Below, piece after piece: positions 26,238 through 34,419 of a stretch of DNA of 64,000 nucleotides (position 1 is the first letter of the stretch; each line of letters opens with the position of its first letter). The DNA is from Halapricum hydrolyticum (GTDB lineage: Archaea; Halobacteriota; Halobacteria; Halobacteriales; Haloarculaceae), in assembly GCF_025517535.1 (NCBI RefSeq), contig NZ_JAOPKC010000016.1:1-64000 (forward strand), given 5' to 3'. Position numbers and translations under genes: made by a program. The notes under the pieces were generated by a model that worked only from the letters and a program-made list of their open reading frames with translations, had not been told where the DNA came from and made no database searches.

Positions 26238-26317
26238 ATACTGTCGGCTGTAACATTTCGGCAGGATTTCGGCACACGGGATGCCGAAAATCTCCACGAG
26301 CTTACAGCCGACAGTAT
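26238..26317. repeat. 80-bp palindromic MITE-like element
   Basis: Terminal inverted repeats ATACTGTCGGCTGTAA and TTACAGCCGACAGTAT are perfect over 16 bp. The interior contains CATTTCGGC and a GGCAC...GTGCC-type hairpin remnant. Length is exactly 80 bp, as at 12525 and 36783. It sits between the divergent zinc-finger and DtxR genes, inside a 200-bp promoter region. Confidence 0.85.
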
Positions 26318-26398
26318 AAGCGTGCTTGCTCCCAGCCGGCCGACCGGCTCCAGCGCGGGCCCGCTAGGCTTTTGCTCGCCGGGCAGTGATGTCCGACA

Positions 26399-26839
26399 AT
26401 GAGTCACAGTCGCGACGCCCCGATCAGCGAAAGCGTCCAGATGTACCTCAAGGAGATCTACCTGCTCTCCCGTGACGGCGAGTACGCAAAGACGGGCGAG
26501 CTGGCCGAGCGACTCGACGTCTCCCCGCCGAGCGTCACCGAGATGTTCGGCCGGCTGGAGGAAGCCGGACTGCTGGAGTACGAGAAACGTCGCGGGGCGG
26601 TCCTGACCGACGACGGCGAATCCCGCGCGCGACGGCTCCTGCGCAAGCACTGCCGGATCGAGCGGTTTCTCGTCGAGCATCTCGGCGTCGAGGAAGGGTT
26701 TCACGAGGAGGCCTGCCGGCTCGAACACGTCATGAGCGACGACATCGCCGAGCGGCTCGATCGATACGTCGACCTCGAAGCGGACTGTCCGGACTGTTAC
26801 GACCCCGACAGGCAACACTGCTCGAAGCTGAACATCTAA
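26399..26839 (+). CDS. DtxR/MntR-family metal-dependent repressor
   Basis: Regulator of 146 aa. The N-terminal winged helix (residues 8-70: MYLKEIYLLSRDGEYAKTG, then SPPSVTEMFGRLEEAGL) is followed by the dimerisation/metal domain with HCRIERFLVEHLGV, EEACRLEHVMSD and a C-terminal Cys pair (CPDC). It probably senses Fe or Mn and controls metal uptake. No SH3-like third domain. It is monocistronic. Confidence 0.93.
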   Translation: MSHSRDAPISESVQMYLKEIYLLSRDGEYAKTGELAERLDVSPPSVTEMFGRLEEAGLLEYEKRRGAVLTDDGESRARRLLRKHCRIERFLVEHLGVEEGFHEEACRLEHVMSDDIAERLDRYVDLEADCPDCYDPDRQHCSKLNI

Positions 26840-26890
26840 ACATCTGAGAATCGAGACTGGATGGCGATTCGAGAATCGTCGCTGTACCGA

Positions 26891-27892
26891 TCAGGCCCCG
26901 TATCCTTCGCCCTCGATCGGACCGCTGAACACGCCGTAGAGGAACTTGAAGTACCACAGGACCAGCAGCAGGACCGGTACTCCAAGGACCGTGGTGAGAT
27001 TTAGCGCAAGCGGCGAGACGACCGCGTCCTGGACGGTCAGGCCGGTCGGCGGGTAGATCGTCGGGTACAGCAGCAGAGCGACCAGCGCGCTCAACAGGAC
27101 CGGCAGCGCCAGCGCGCTCGCCAGCCAGGCGCGATACTCGCCACGCCCTGCCAGGACGATCCCGCCGAGTCCCGCGGCGACCGAGAGGACGACGATCACG
27201 GCCGCAGGTATCGAGAGGATCGTGTCGGCAGCGCCGCCAGCGTCGGTAAAGACGACTGTCGCCAGCAGGACGACGACGCCGCCCAGATACGCAAGCGTCG
27301 CGATGATCCCGTAATCGCGCATCTCGCTGGCGAGCGCGGGGCCGGTCTTGGCTGCCAGGAACGCTGCACCGGTGACGACCGAAACCGCGACCAGGCCGAT
27401 CCCGGTCAGTAGCGTCGGGGCCGACAGCGTCGCCGCGTCGAACACCCAGCGGCCGGCGATCATCCCGAACAGCAGCGGCGCGAAGAGGCTGCCGCCGATG
27501 AACGAGTAGTCACAGTAGCGCATCCAGCGCTCGTCGTCGCGCTGTTCGCGCAGTTCCGGGCCGAGTCCACGGAACAGCAGCGCCAGCACGAACCCGAGCG
27601 CGAGCAGGTAGTGATCGGCCAGCAACCGGGAGTACACGTCGGGGAACGCCGCCAGCGTCATCGTCCCGAAGGCGATCACCCACACCTCGTTGGCGTCCCA
27701 GACCGGACCGAACGCCGACAGGAGCGTCTCGCGGTCGTGGTCGTTGTCACGGGTCGCGTACAGCATTCCGATCCCGAAGTCGAACCCGTCGAGGACGATG
27801 TACATCGTCAGCGCGAACATGACCAGCCCGAACCAGATCTCCGGGAGCGGCTCGACGAGGTAAGAGTCGACGGGCAACAGCAGTTCAGTCAT
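26891..27892 (-). CDS. cydB: Cytochrome bd ubiquinol oxidase subunit II
   Basis: Eight- to nine-TM subunit (333 aa) of the bd-type terminal oxidase. The N-terminal MYIVLDGFDFGIGML and the WDANEVWVI motif are characteristic of CydB. It overlaps cydA by eight bases and is translated from the same message. It serves high-affinity O2 reduction and energy conservation under low oxygen. Confidence 0.96.
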   Translation of the reverse strand: MTELLLPVDSYLVEPLPEIWFGLVMFALTMYIVLDGFDFGIGMLYATRDNDHDRETLLSAFGPVWDANEVWVIAFGTMTLAAFPDVYSRLLADHYLLALGFVLALLFRGLGPELREQRDDERWMRYCDYSFIGGSLFAPLLFGMIAGRWVFDAATLSAPTLLTGIGLVAVSVVTGAAFLAAKTGPALASEMRDYGIIATLAYLGGVVVLLATVVFTDAGGAADTILSIPAAVIVVLSVAAGLGGIVLAGRGEYRAWLASALALPVLLSALVALLLYPTIYPPTGLTVQDAVVSPLALNLTTVLGVPVLLLVLWYFKFLYGVFSGPIEGEGYGA

Positions 27893-29354
27893 CGTCGCTC
27901 ACCCCCGGGATCGGACCGTACCAGCGATCACCGGACGTTTCTTGCACGCCCAGTTCTCGCAGCTCGTCCTGGATGAGCCACCGGAGGATGTACAGGGCGA
28001 CCAGGACCAGCGCCCCGTAGATGACGAGGAACCCGACCAGCGTGAGCGTCGCTTCCGTCGCTGTCAGCGTCGTGGAAACGGCCTCGCTGGTCGTGAGCTG
28101 ATCCTGAATGACCCAGGGCTGGCGGCCGATCTCGGTGACGTACCAGCCGGTGAGCAGGGCGGCGTATCCGAACGGCGACGCCATGATCATCGCCTTCAGG
28201 TAGCGGTCGCTGTCGGACAGTCGACCCCGGTAGAGGAGGTAGCCACCCCACAGCGCAAGCGCGATGAACAGGAACCCGAGTCCGACCATGAACCGGAACG
28301 ACCAGAACACCATCGCCACGGGCGGGTTCTCCTCGTACTCGTTCAGCCCGAGCACTTCGGCGTTGAAATCACCCCCGCTGGCGAGGAACGAGCCGACGCG
28401 CGGGAGGCTGATCGTGAAGAGGTTTTCCGCCCGCGGATCGGTCAGCGCGGAGGGATCCGTTGGGAACGCGAGCAGGTGCAAGTCAGCCGTGCCGGTCTCG
28501 TAGTGGGCCTCCATGGCCGCGAACTTCTGGGGCTGGGTGTCCTCGACGTGACGACCGTAGGCGTCACCGTGGATCGCCTGCAGCGGTGCCGAGACGAGCA
28601 GGATCAACACGGCGATCTTCAGCGCCGTGCCCCAGGCTTCCGAGTCGCGTTTCTTCCAGACGATGTACGCGGAGACGCCGGCGACCAGCAGCGCGACCGA
28701 GATCACCGCCGCGTTGATCATGTGGACGTACATCCAGGTCATCCGCGGGTTGAAGAAGGCGGCAATGGGATCGGTCAGCTTGGCGACTTCCATCCCGTTG
28801 CGGGTAATCATCTCGTAGCCCTGGGGCGTCTGCATCCAGGAGTTGACGACCAGGATCCAGAAACCCGACAGCCAGGCACCGAACCCGACCAGCACCGACG
28901 AGAGGATGAAGGTCCGGTCGCTGACCCGCTCGCGGCCGAACAGCAACACGCCGAGGAACACGGCCTCTAGGAAGAAGGCCATCTTCGCCTCGAAGGCCAG
29001 CGGACCGCCGATCATCTCGCCGGCGACAGAGGAGAACTGCGGGAAGTTCGTCCCGAACTGGAAGCTCATCGGGATGCCGGTGACCGTCCCCATGACGAAC
29101 CCGGCAGCGAACACTTTCACCCAGAACGACCGAAGGCGTGTGAACCGCTCGTCGTCGGTCCGAACCTCCTTCCAGGTGAAGTAGATGATGAACGGTGCGA
29201 GGCCGATCGACAGGGCCGCAAACAGGATGTGGACGCTGATCGTCCACCCGAACTGCGCCCGGCTCGCGATCTCGGGCGACAGCTGTAACGCGGACCCGTC
29301 GAGCATCGGCAGGGCAATCCCTCCGTCGACGAGTAGCTGGGAAAGTACAGACAT
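27885..29354 (-). CDS. cydA: Cytochrome bd ubiquinol oxidase subunit I
   Basis: Haem-bearing subunit, 489 aa. Key features are the haem b595 His in FGWTISVHILFAA (TM1), the quinol-side GWYVTEIGRQPWVIQ motif, and a short Q-loop. The promoter region (29355-29470) is AT-rich (ACGTATAGATTAAAATC). Together with cydB it makes a two-gene unit; no cydDC or cydX is seen nearby. Confidence 0.96.
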   Translation of the reverse strand: MSVLSQLLVDGGIALPMLDGSALQLSPEIASRAQFGWTISVHILFAALSIGLAPFIIYFTWKEVRTDDERFTRLRSFWVKVFAAGFVMGTVTGIPMSFQFGTNFPQFSSVAGEMIGGPLAFEAKMAFFLEAVFLGVLLFGRERVSDRTFILSSVLVGFGAWLSGFWILVVNSWMQTPQGYEMITRNGMEVAKLTDPIAAFFNPRMTWMYVHMINAAVISVALLVAGVSAYIVWKKRDSEAWGTALKIAVLILLVSAPLQAIHGDAYGRHVEDTQPQKFAAMEAHYETGTADLHLLAFPTDPSALTDPRAENLFTISLPRVGSFLASGGDFNAEVLGLNEYEENPPVAMVFWSFRFMVGLGFLFIALALWGGYLLYRGRLSDSDRYLKAMIMASPFGYAALLTGWYVTEIGRQPWVIQDQLTTSEAVSTTLTATEATLTLVGFLVIYGALVLVALYILRWLIQDELRELGVQETSGDRWYGPIPGVSDDD

Positions 29355-29517
29355 CCGTTTTCCTACGCCTCAGACCCTCAAAACGATAAACCGGTGTTGC
29401 GCTCCCGAGCCCTGAGAATTGGCGAAAGGAATTTACGTATAGATTAAAATCTCTTTTCGGTTTCGGCAATATGCGCAGCCTTTCAGATTCGTTCTGCCCC
29501 TTCGAAATTATGCCAAT

Positions 29518-30015
29518 TTAGTTTTCGTCAGCAAGATAATCGTCCTGAACGTCGAGTACCTCGGTCGAATCGTCACACTCGCTGTACCGGGCCAGCGGTT
29601 CCTCGTTGAGTTCCAGGAAGGTGTGGCCCCAGGAGAACTTCGAGAGGATCCGTTCGGCGTGCTCGCGGTCGCCGAGGATGGTCAGCGCACCGGCGAAGGC
29701 CTCGACGGTGTTGAGCTGGAAAGCGGTCCCGTAGTTGATCGGATTGGCAGTGACGAGAAACGGGAGCGCCCGGTGGACGCCGTCCAGGTCGAACGCCTCC
29801 CGCTGGGCGGTCTCCCAGGAGCAGTCGAGCGCGACCAACCGGTCGTGGTCGGCGTCGGCGGGCGAGAGCGCCTGCTCGGCGAAGGGGTTGAGGACGATCC
29901 CCGGCGGGGTCGCCCGCGTCGAGCGGTGCAACTCCGCGAGGTCGAAGCGAGCGAGTTTCCGGGCGCTGCACTTCTCGGGATCGTCGTCGCCCTCGTAGCG
30001 GACGTGTAACTCCAC
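29518..30015 (-). CDS. tsr3: Tsr3-type rRNA aminocarboxypropyltransferase
   Basis: SAM-dependent enzyme (165 aa) that adds the 3-amino-3-carboxypropyl group to small-subunit rRNA. Family motifs: ALDCSWE, HRALPFLVTANPINYG, SKFSWGHTFLELNEEPLARY. The tail is acidic. It is monocistronic. Confidence 0.92.
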   Translation of the reverse strand: MELHVRYEGDDDPEKCSARKLARFDLAELHRSTRATPPGIVLNPFAEQALSPADADHDRLVALDCSWETAQREAFDLDGVHRALPFLVTANPINYGTAFQLNTVEAFAGALTILGDREHAERILSKFSWGHTFLELNEEPLARYSECDDSTEVLDVQDDYLADEN

Positions 30016-30053
30016 GTGCGAGCGTACTCGGCGAGCGTTGATAGGGGTTGCTG

Positions 30054-30097
30054 ATACCGGTGGCTACACCGTTTCGAAATGACATAGCCACCAGTAC
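30054..30097. repeat. 44-bp deletion derivative of the palindromic element
   Basis: Ends ATACCGGTGGCTA and TAGCCACCAGTAC match the terminal repeats of the 36783 copy. GTTTCGAAATGA matches the interior, but the central about 36 bp is missing. It lies in the promoter gap between tsr3 and the FAD oxidoreductase gene. Confidence 0.75.
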
Positions 30098-30218
30098 ATG
30101 GTTCCGGACGTATCGCCCCCAGCACGACGACCGGCGTCGGGAGTTACCTCGCTAGGCCGACCGCGGCAGTACCTGTCCCTACGTGGGGGTTTTTGTTCGT
30201 GGTCGCCGAAGCGAGGAC

Positions 30219-31244
30219 ATGACAGACGAAGAGATCTGTATCGTCGGCGGGGGCATCGCTGGGGCCGGAGCAGCCTACGCGCTAGACGACGCGGACGTGA
30301 CCGTCTACGAGATGGACACCGTCGGCGGTCGGATGGCGAGTCGTCGCCGGGAGGGCTGCGTGTTCGACTTCGGCGCGAACTACCTCGAACTGGGTGACAG
30401 CGATCTGGAGTCCGTGATCGAAGACGGCGCTGGCGAGGTCGCCGTCGAGATCGAACCGCCGGTCAAGCAATTCACCGCCAGTGGCGAGATCCGAACGGGT
30501 GAGGTGCCCCAGAACACTCGCTGGACGACCCCCGACGGTCTCGACGGCATCGTGCGGGCGCTGTTCGAGAACAGCGGGGCCGACCTGCACGTCGGCGTCG
30601 GCGTCACCCGCCTCGAACGACGCGAGGACGACTGGCTGGTCACCACGGACGAGGGCGACCGCGCGTTCGACGCGGTCGTGCTGGCCGTCCCCGGGGCATC
30701 GGCGTCAGTGCTGTTCGAGACAGCCGTGTGGGACAACCCGGTCAGAGAGGAACTCGCCCGGGCCGTCGAGGGGATTCCCTACCGGACGATGGACACCGTC
30801 GCACTGGGCTATCCCTTCGAGATAGAGACGGACTTTTTCGGACTCGTCAGCGAGGAAGACGTCTACGACGTCGCCTGGGTGTCGAACGAGGGACACAAGC
30901 CCGGGCACGTCCCCGATGGCAGGGGCGTCCTCATCGTCCAGTTCGGTCCCAGCTGGGCCGTCACTCACCCACAGACGTCCCCCGCTGCCGCCTCGGAAGC
31001 GGCGACCGACCGCGTCGTCGAACTACTCGAGGACGACCGTCTCGCCGAGCCGGCCTGGTGGGAGTACCAGCGGTGGGGCGACGCCATCCCCACCCGCGGT
31101 CCCGACGAATCGCTGCGCGAGGCGACACTGGAGGACGATCTGGCGCTTGCCGGCGACTGGGTCGAAGGTATCGGCCGGACGCGGGCCGCCCTCCGCAGCG
31201 GACTCCGTGCGGGCCGTGAACTGCTCCAGGCCGAAGGCAACTGA
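30219..31244 (+). CDS. FAD-dependent amine oxidase-like oxidoreductase
   Basis: Renalase/amine-oxidase-like flavoprotein of 341 aa. The FAD-binding motif is CIVGGGIAGAGAAYAL near the N-terminus, followed by GGRMASRR, the second-strand signature of this group. The C-terminal LALAGDWVEGIGRTRAAL is the flavin-capping motif. No signal peptide, so cytoplasmic. It lies 12 bp upstream of a nucleoside deaminase gene; the functional link is unclear. Confidence 0.87.
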   Translation: MTDEEICIVGGGIAGAGAAYALDDADVTVYEMDTVGGRMASRRREGCVFDFGANYLELGDSDLESVIEDGAGEVAVEIEPPVKQFTASGEIRTGEVPQNTRWTTPDGLDGIVRALFENSGADLHVGVGVTRLERREDDWLVTTDEGDRAFDAVVLAVPGASASVLFETAVWDNPVREELARAVEGIPYRTMDTVALGYPFEIETDFFGLVSEEDVYDVAWVSNEGHKPGHVPDGRGVLIVQFGPSWAVTHPQTSPAAASEAATDRVVELLEDDRLAEPAWWEYQRWGDAIPTRGPDESLREATLEDDLALAGDWVEGIGRTRAALRSGLRAGRELLQAEGN

Positions 31245-31256
31245 CTACCGGAAACG

Positions 31257-31718
31257 ATGCCTGTGAGCGAAGACGAACGGTACATCGAGGAAGCGATCGA
31301 TCTGGCACGCGAGGCGGTCGCGAACGGCAACACCCCGTTCGGGTCGCTGCTCGTCGTCGACGGGACGGTCGTCAGGCGGTCGACGAATACGACGGTGACA
31401 GAAAAGGACATCACGGCCCATCCGGAGCTCAAACTCGCGCGCTGGGCGGCCCGCGAGCTCGACGCTGCAGAGCTGGCGGAGTGCACCATGTTCACTAGCA
31501 CCGAACCATGCGAGATGTGCGCGGCGGCGATCCACTACGCCGGGATGGATCGCGTCGTCTACAGCGTCTCCGGCGCGTCCCTGGCGACCGTCCGGGGCGA
31601 CGAACAGCACGGCGTCCCGTGCGCGGAAGTGATCGAACGCAAGGGCGGTGCCACCGACGTCGACGGCCCCATCCTCGAATCCGAGGGACTGGACGTTCAC
31701 CGGGGGTTCGACTGGTAG
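31257..31718 (+). CDS. Nucleoside/base deaminase (CMP/dCMP-type zinc domain)
   Basis: A 153-aa cytidine/guanine-deaminase-fold protein. Zinc and catalytic motifs are H-P-E in TAHPELKLA and PCEMC in STEPCEMCAAAIHYAG. Family members deaminate guanine, cytosine or tRNA adenosine; the substrate is not assignable here. Probably co-transcribed with the FAD oxidoreductase. Confidence 0.88.
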   Translation: MPVSEDERYIEEAIDLAREAVANGNTPFGSLLVVDGTVVRRSTNTTVTEKDITAHPELKLARWAARELDAAELAECTMFTSTEPCEMCAAAIHYAGMDRVVYSVSGASLATVRGDEQHGVPCAEVIERKGGATDVDGPILESEGLDVHRGFDW

Positions 31719-31808
31719 CGAACGTCGTGGGTCCGATCCACGGACGAGTAGTTAATCCGCGAGAGAACGCCCGGCAGTCTTAACTGGATACGTCGATTGC
31801 TCGCAGAC

Positions 31809-33065
31809 ATGGTGACGCTGGGGGAGCGAGCGCCATCGTTCGAACTGCCGGCAGTAGCGGGTGGGGACCTCGACACCCGGTCACTCTCGGATCTGCTGGG
31901 CGAGGACGTGATCGTGCTCATGTTCTACCCGGCGGATTTCAACCCGGCCTGTGACGAGAGGGGGTCGGACGTCGGCGAGCTCGACGTATTCACGATGCAA
32001 AAGGACGTGACGATCCTGGCGGTGTCGCCCGACAGCGTCTACAGCCACCGGGCGTTCGCCGATCGGTACGACCTGAAAGTGCCGCTGTTGAGCGACACGC
32101 GTCGCGAGGTCGCCGAGCGCTACGGCGTCGTCGACGACCGCGAGGAGGGCTATCTGGTGCAGCGTGCGGTGTTCGTGATCGATCTCAACGGTCGGATCCA
32201 GTATCGCTGGGCCACCAGCGACCCCCACGAGTTGCCGGAGGTCGAGCCGATCCGCGTGACGATCGAGGCCATCGGGGGCGACTCGACGGCGCTCTCGCGG
32301 TATCGGGTCGGACACGCCCACTACGTCGAAGGGCGACGCGCGTTCACCAGTGCAATGGACGCCTTCAGCGACCGCGAGTGGATGCTCGCCAGAAGCGACT
32401 TCGAACGGGCTCGCGAGGAGTTCGAAGAAGCCGCCGAGGAGTTCGACACGGCCTATCGGTTCAGCGAGACGGCCGTGCTAGACGAGCCGTTCGATCGCGC
32501 GAAGAGCAAGGCAAACGCACTGTGGCAGGCGGCCGACTGGCTGGCATCCGCCGCCGACGAGTTCTCCAGCGGAAACGGACAGGAGGGGACGGCCTACCGG
32601 GAAGACGCCGAAGCGCCGCTCGAGACCGCGCGGGACCTCGAAGAGCCGATCGACCCGGACGACATCGTCGACGAGGGCGGCGAGATCGTCCTCCAGCCGG
32701 AAGAAGACACGTCAGTCATGGACGAGATCCGCGACGAGCAGGCGAGTGACGACGAGCCCGCGGGTGGGATCGATCTCGAAGTCGAAGAGGTAGAGATCGA
32801 CGACGGAGACGAGGTCGAAGCGCGCGGACTGGAGACCGACGCCGGGCGTCGGGCCCGCGAGTACGGCGGGAAAGGCGTCGAGATGGGCGAGGCGGATGGG
32901 GCCGGAGAGGACCAGATCGCCGAGGCCGTCGGCGACCTCGACGGGGAAGCGGCAGACGACGAGCAGGCTGAATCGGACACCAAGCAGTCCGACGAATCCG
33001 ATAGCTCGGACATCACCGACGAAGAGGTCGCCGAGATCGCCGCTGAACTCGAAGACGACGAGTGA
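31809..33065 (+). CDS. Peroxiredoxin-like protein with long acidic C-terminal extension
   Basis: A 418-aa protein. Residues 1-155 form an AhpC/TSA thioredoxin fold with FYPADFNPACDERG, in which the peroxidatic Cys is kept but the usual Thr of the PxxxT/SxxC motif is Asn. Residues 160-270 are helical. From about 280 on it is highly acidic low-complexity sequence ending AAELEDDE. I chose MVTLGERAP as start, where family homology begins. Peroxidase activity is plausible but not certain. Confidence 0.85.
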   Translation: MVTLGERAPSFELPAVAGGDLDTRSLSDLLGEDVIVLMFYPADFNPACDERGSDVGELDVFTMQKDVTILAVSPDSVYSHRAFADRYDLKVPLLSDTRREVAERYGVVDDREEGYLVQRAVFVIDLNGRIQYRWATSDPHELPEVEPIRVTIEAIGGDSTALSRYRVGHAHYVEGRRAFTSAMDAFSDREWMLARSDFERAREEFEEAAEEFDTAYRFSETAVLDEPFDRAKSKANALWQAADWLASAADEFSSGNGQEGTAYREDAEAPLETARDLEEPIDPDDIVDEGGEIVLQPEEDTSVMDEIRDEQASDDEPAGGIDLEVEEVEIDDGDEVEARGLETDAGRRAREYGGKGVEMGEADGAGEDQIAEAVGDLDGEAADDEQAESDTKQSDESDSSDITDEEVAEIAAELEDDE

Positions 33066-33120
33066 GAGAGAAGCACCGCGACGGCGAGAGGTTCTAGTGG
33101 CTCGGGTTCCCACCACCGGT

Positions 33121-33450
33121 ATGGACGACCGTGTCGGAACAGCCCGAACGTACTATCGGTCACTCGACAGGCACGACTACGAGACGTTGCGGTCGGTGTT
33201 GACGCCGTCGTTCGTCCAGCGACGACCCGACATGACGCTCGAGGGTCGCGACCGGTTCGTCACGTTCATGCGCGAGGAGCGGCCCCAGACCGAGACAACG
33301 CACCCGATCGACGCGATCTACGAGAGCGACGCGGGCCTCGCGGTCGAAGGACGGTTGCTCGCCGCCGACGGCGAACAGATCACGGCGTTCGTCGACGTGC
33401 TGACGTTCGATCGCGGCCGTATCGGTGGGATTCGGACGTACACGGCGTGA
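33121..33450 (+). CDS. SnoaL-like/NTF2-fold protein (109 aa)
   Basis: Small alpha+beta barrel protein: an N-terminal helix with YYRSLDRHDYETLRSVL, and beta-strands with a GLAVEGRLLA core, as in SnoaL-like polyketide-cyclase-fold proteins. Function unknown. It lies 55 bp after the redoxin gene and 60 bp before a universal stress protein gene. Confidence 0.8.
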   Translation: MDDRVGTARTYYRSLDRHDYETLRSVLTPSFVQRRPDMTLEGRDRFVTFMREERPQTETTHPIDAIYESDAGLAVEGRLLAADGEQITAFVDVLTFDRGRIGGIRTYTA

Positions 33451-33510
33451 TCGATCCGCTGTCTGGATAGCGCACGCAGTACTATGGGTTCGGGCGTCGT
33501 ACTACCGAGT

Positions 33511-34383
33511 ATGTACGATCGGATACTCGTTCCCGTCGACGGGAGTCAGTGCGGCCGAGACGCGGCGGCGTACGGATTCGCGTTCGCGGCGGCGACGGGC
33601 GCATCGATCGATCTCGTTCACGTCGTCGACACGACGCTCCAGACGGTTGGGGGGCGTCTGAGCGTCGCCGAGCGTCGCGAGCACGGCGAATCGATCCTGG
33701 AGTCGACGCTCGAGCTGGCAGACGAACGAGACGACGTCGAAACGCATCTGCGGGAGGGGACGCCCGGCGAAGAGATCGTCTCGGCTGCAAGCGAGATCGA
33801 CGCCGATCTGATCGTGATGGGACGACAGGGTCATCACAATCTCCGCGATCGATTGCTGGGGGGCGTCACCGAGACGGTCGTCCACCGCGCCGACCCACCG
33901 GTACTGGTCGTACCGCTCGGGACCGACGGAGCGGCCGCGAACCCCTCGCGACTGGTGGTGCCGACCGACGGGAGCGAGAACGCAGCGGCCGCCGTACCAG
34001 AAGCGACCGATCTCGCACGAGCGTTCGACGCCGAACTCGCAGTTCTCACCGTGGTCGACGTGCAGGCCGCCGGTGGGAGCTTCAGTGCCGGCGGCGTCAC
34101 ACAGGAGTTCCTAGAACGCCTGGAAAAGGAGGGCGAGACGATCGTCACCGAACTCGCGGCGACGATCGAGCGACGGGCCCCCGACATCCCCGTCGAGACG
34201 GCCGTCGAGCGTGGAATCGCACACGAGGTGATCGGGTCCTTCGCCAGCGAGACCGGAGCCGGCCTGATCGTCATGGCTTCTCACGGCCGGACGGGGCTGC
34301 GCCGACAGCTCATCGGGAACGTCGCCGATCGGGTGCTGCGCGTCGCCGAAACGCCGGTGTTGATCGTTTCGGCCGAAAAGTGA
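33511..34383 (+). CDS. Tandem universal stress protein (two UspA domains)
   Basis: 290 aa with two UspA domains (about 1-140 and 147-290). Each begins with a V-P-x-D-G-S motif (LVPVDGSQCG, VVPTDGSENA). Each ends with an ATP-binding-type GxxG loop (MGRQGHHNLRDRLLGGVTE; MASHGRTGLRRQLIGNVAD). I chose the internal ATG (MYDRILVPVDGS) at the domain start. Stress-related nucleotide binding is likely. Confidence 0.92.
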   Translation: MYDRILVPVDGSQCGRDAAAYGFAFAAATGASIDLVHVVDTTLQTVGGRLSVAERREHGESILESTLELADERDDVETHLREGTPGEEIVSAASEIDADLIVMGRQGHHNLRDRLLGGVTETVVHRADPPVLVVPLGTDGAAANPSRLVVPTDGSENAAAAVPEATDLARAFDAELAVLTVVDVQAAGGSFSAGGVTQEFLERLEKEGETIVTELAATIERRAPDIPVETAVERGIAHEVIGSFASETGAGLIVMASHGRTGLRRQLIGNVADRVLRVAETPVLIVSAEK

Positions 34384-34419
34384 CGTCGAAGTTTGACTGT
34401 GTCCGCCCAGCAGTAGCGA

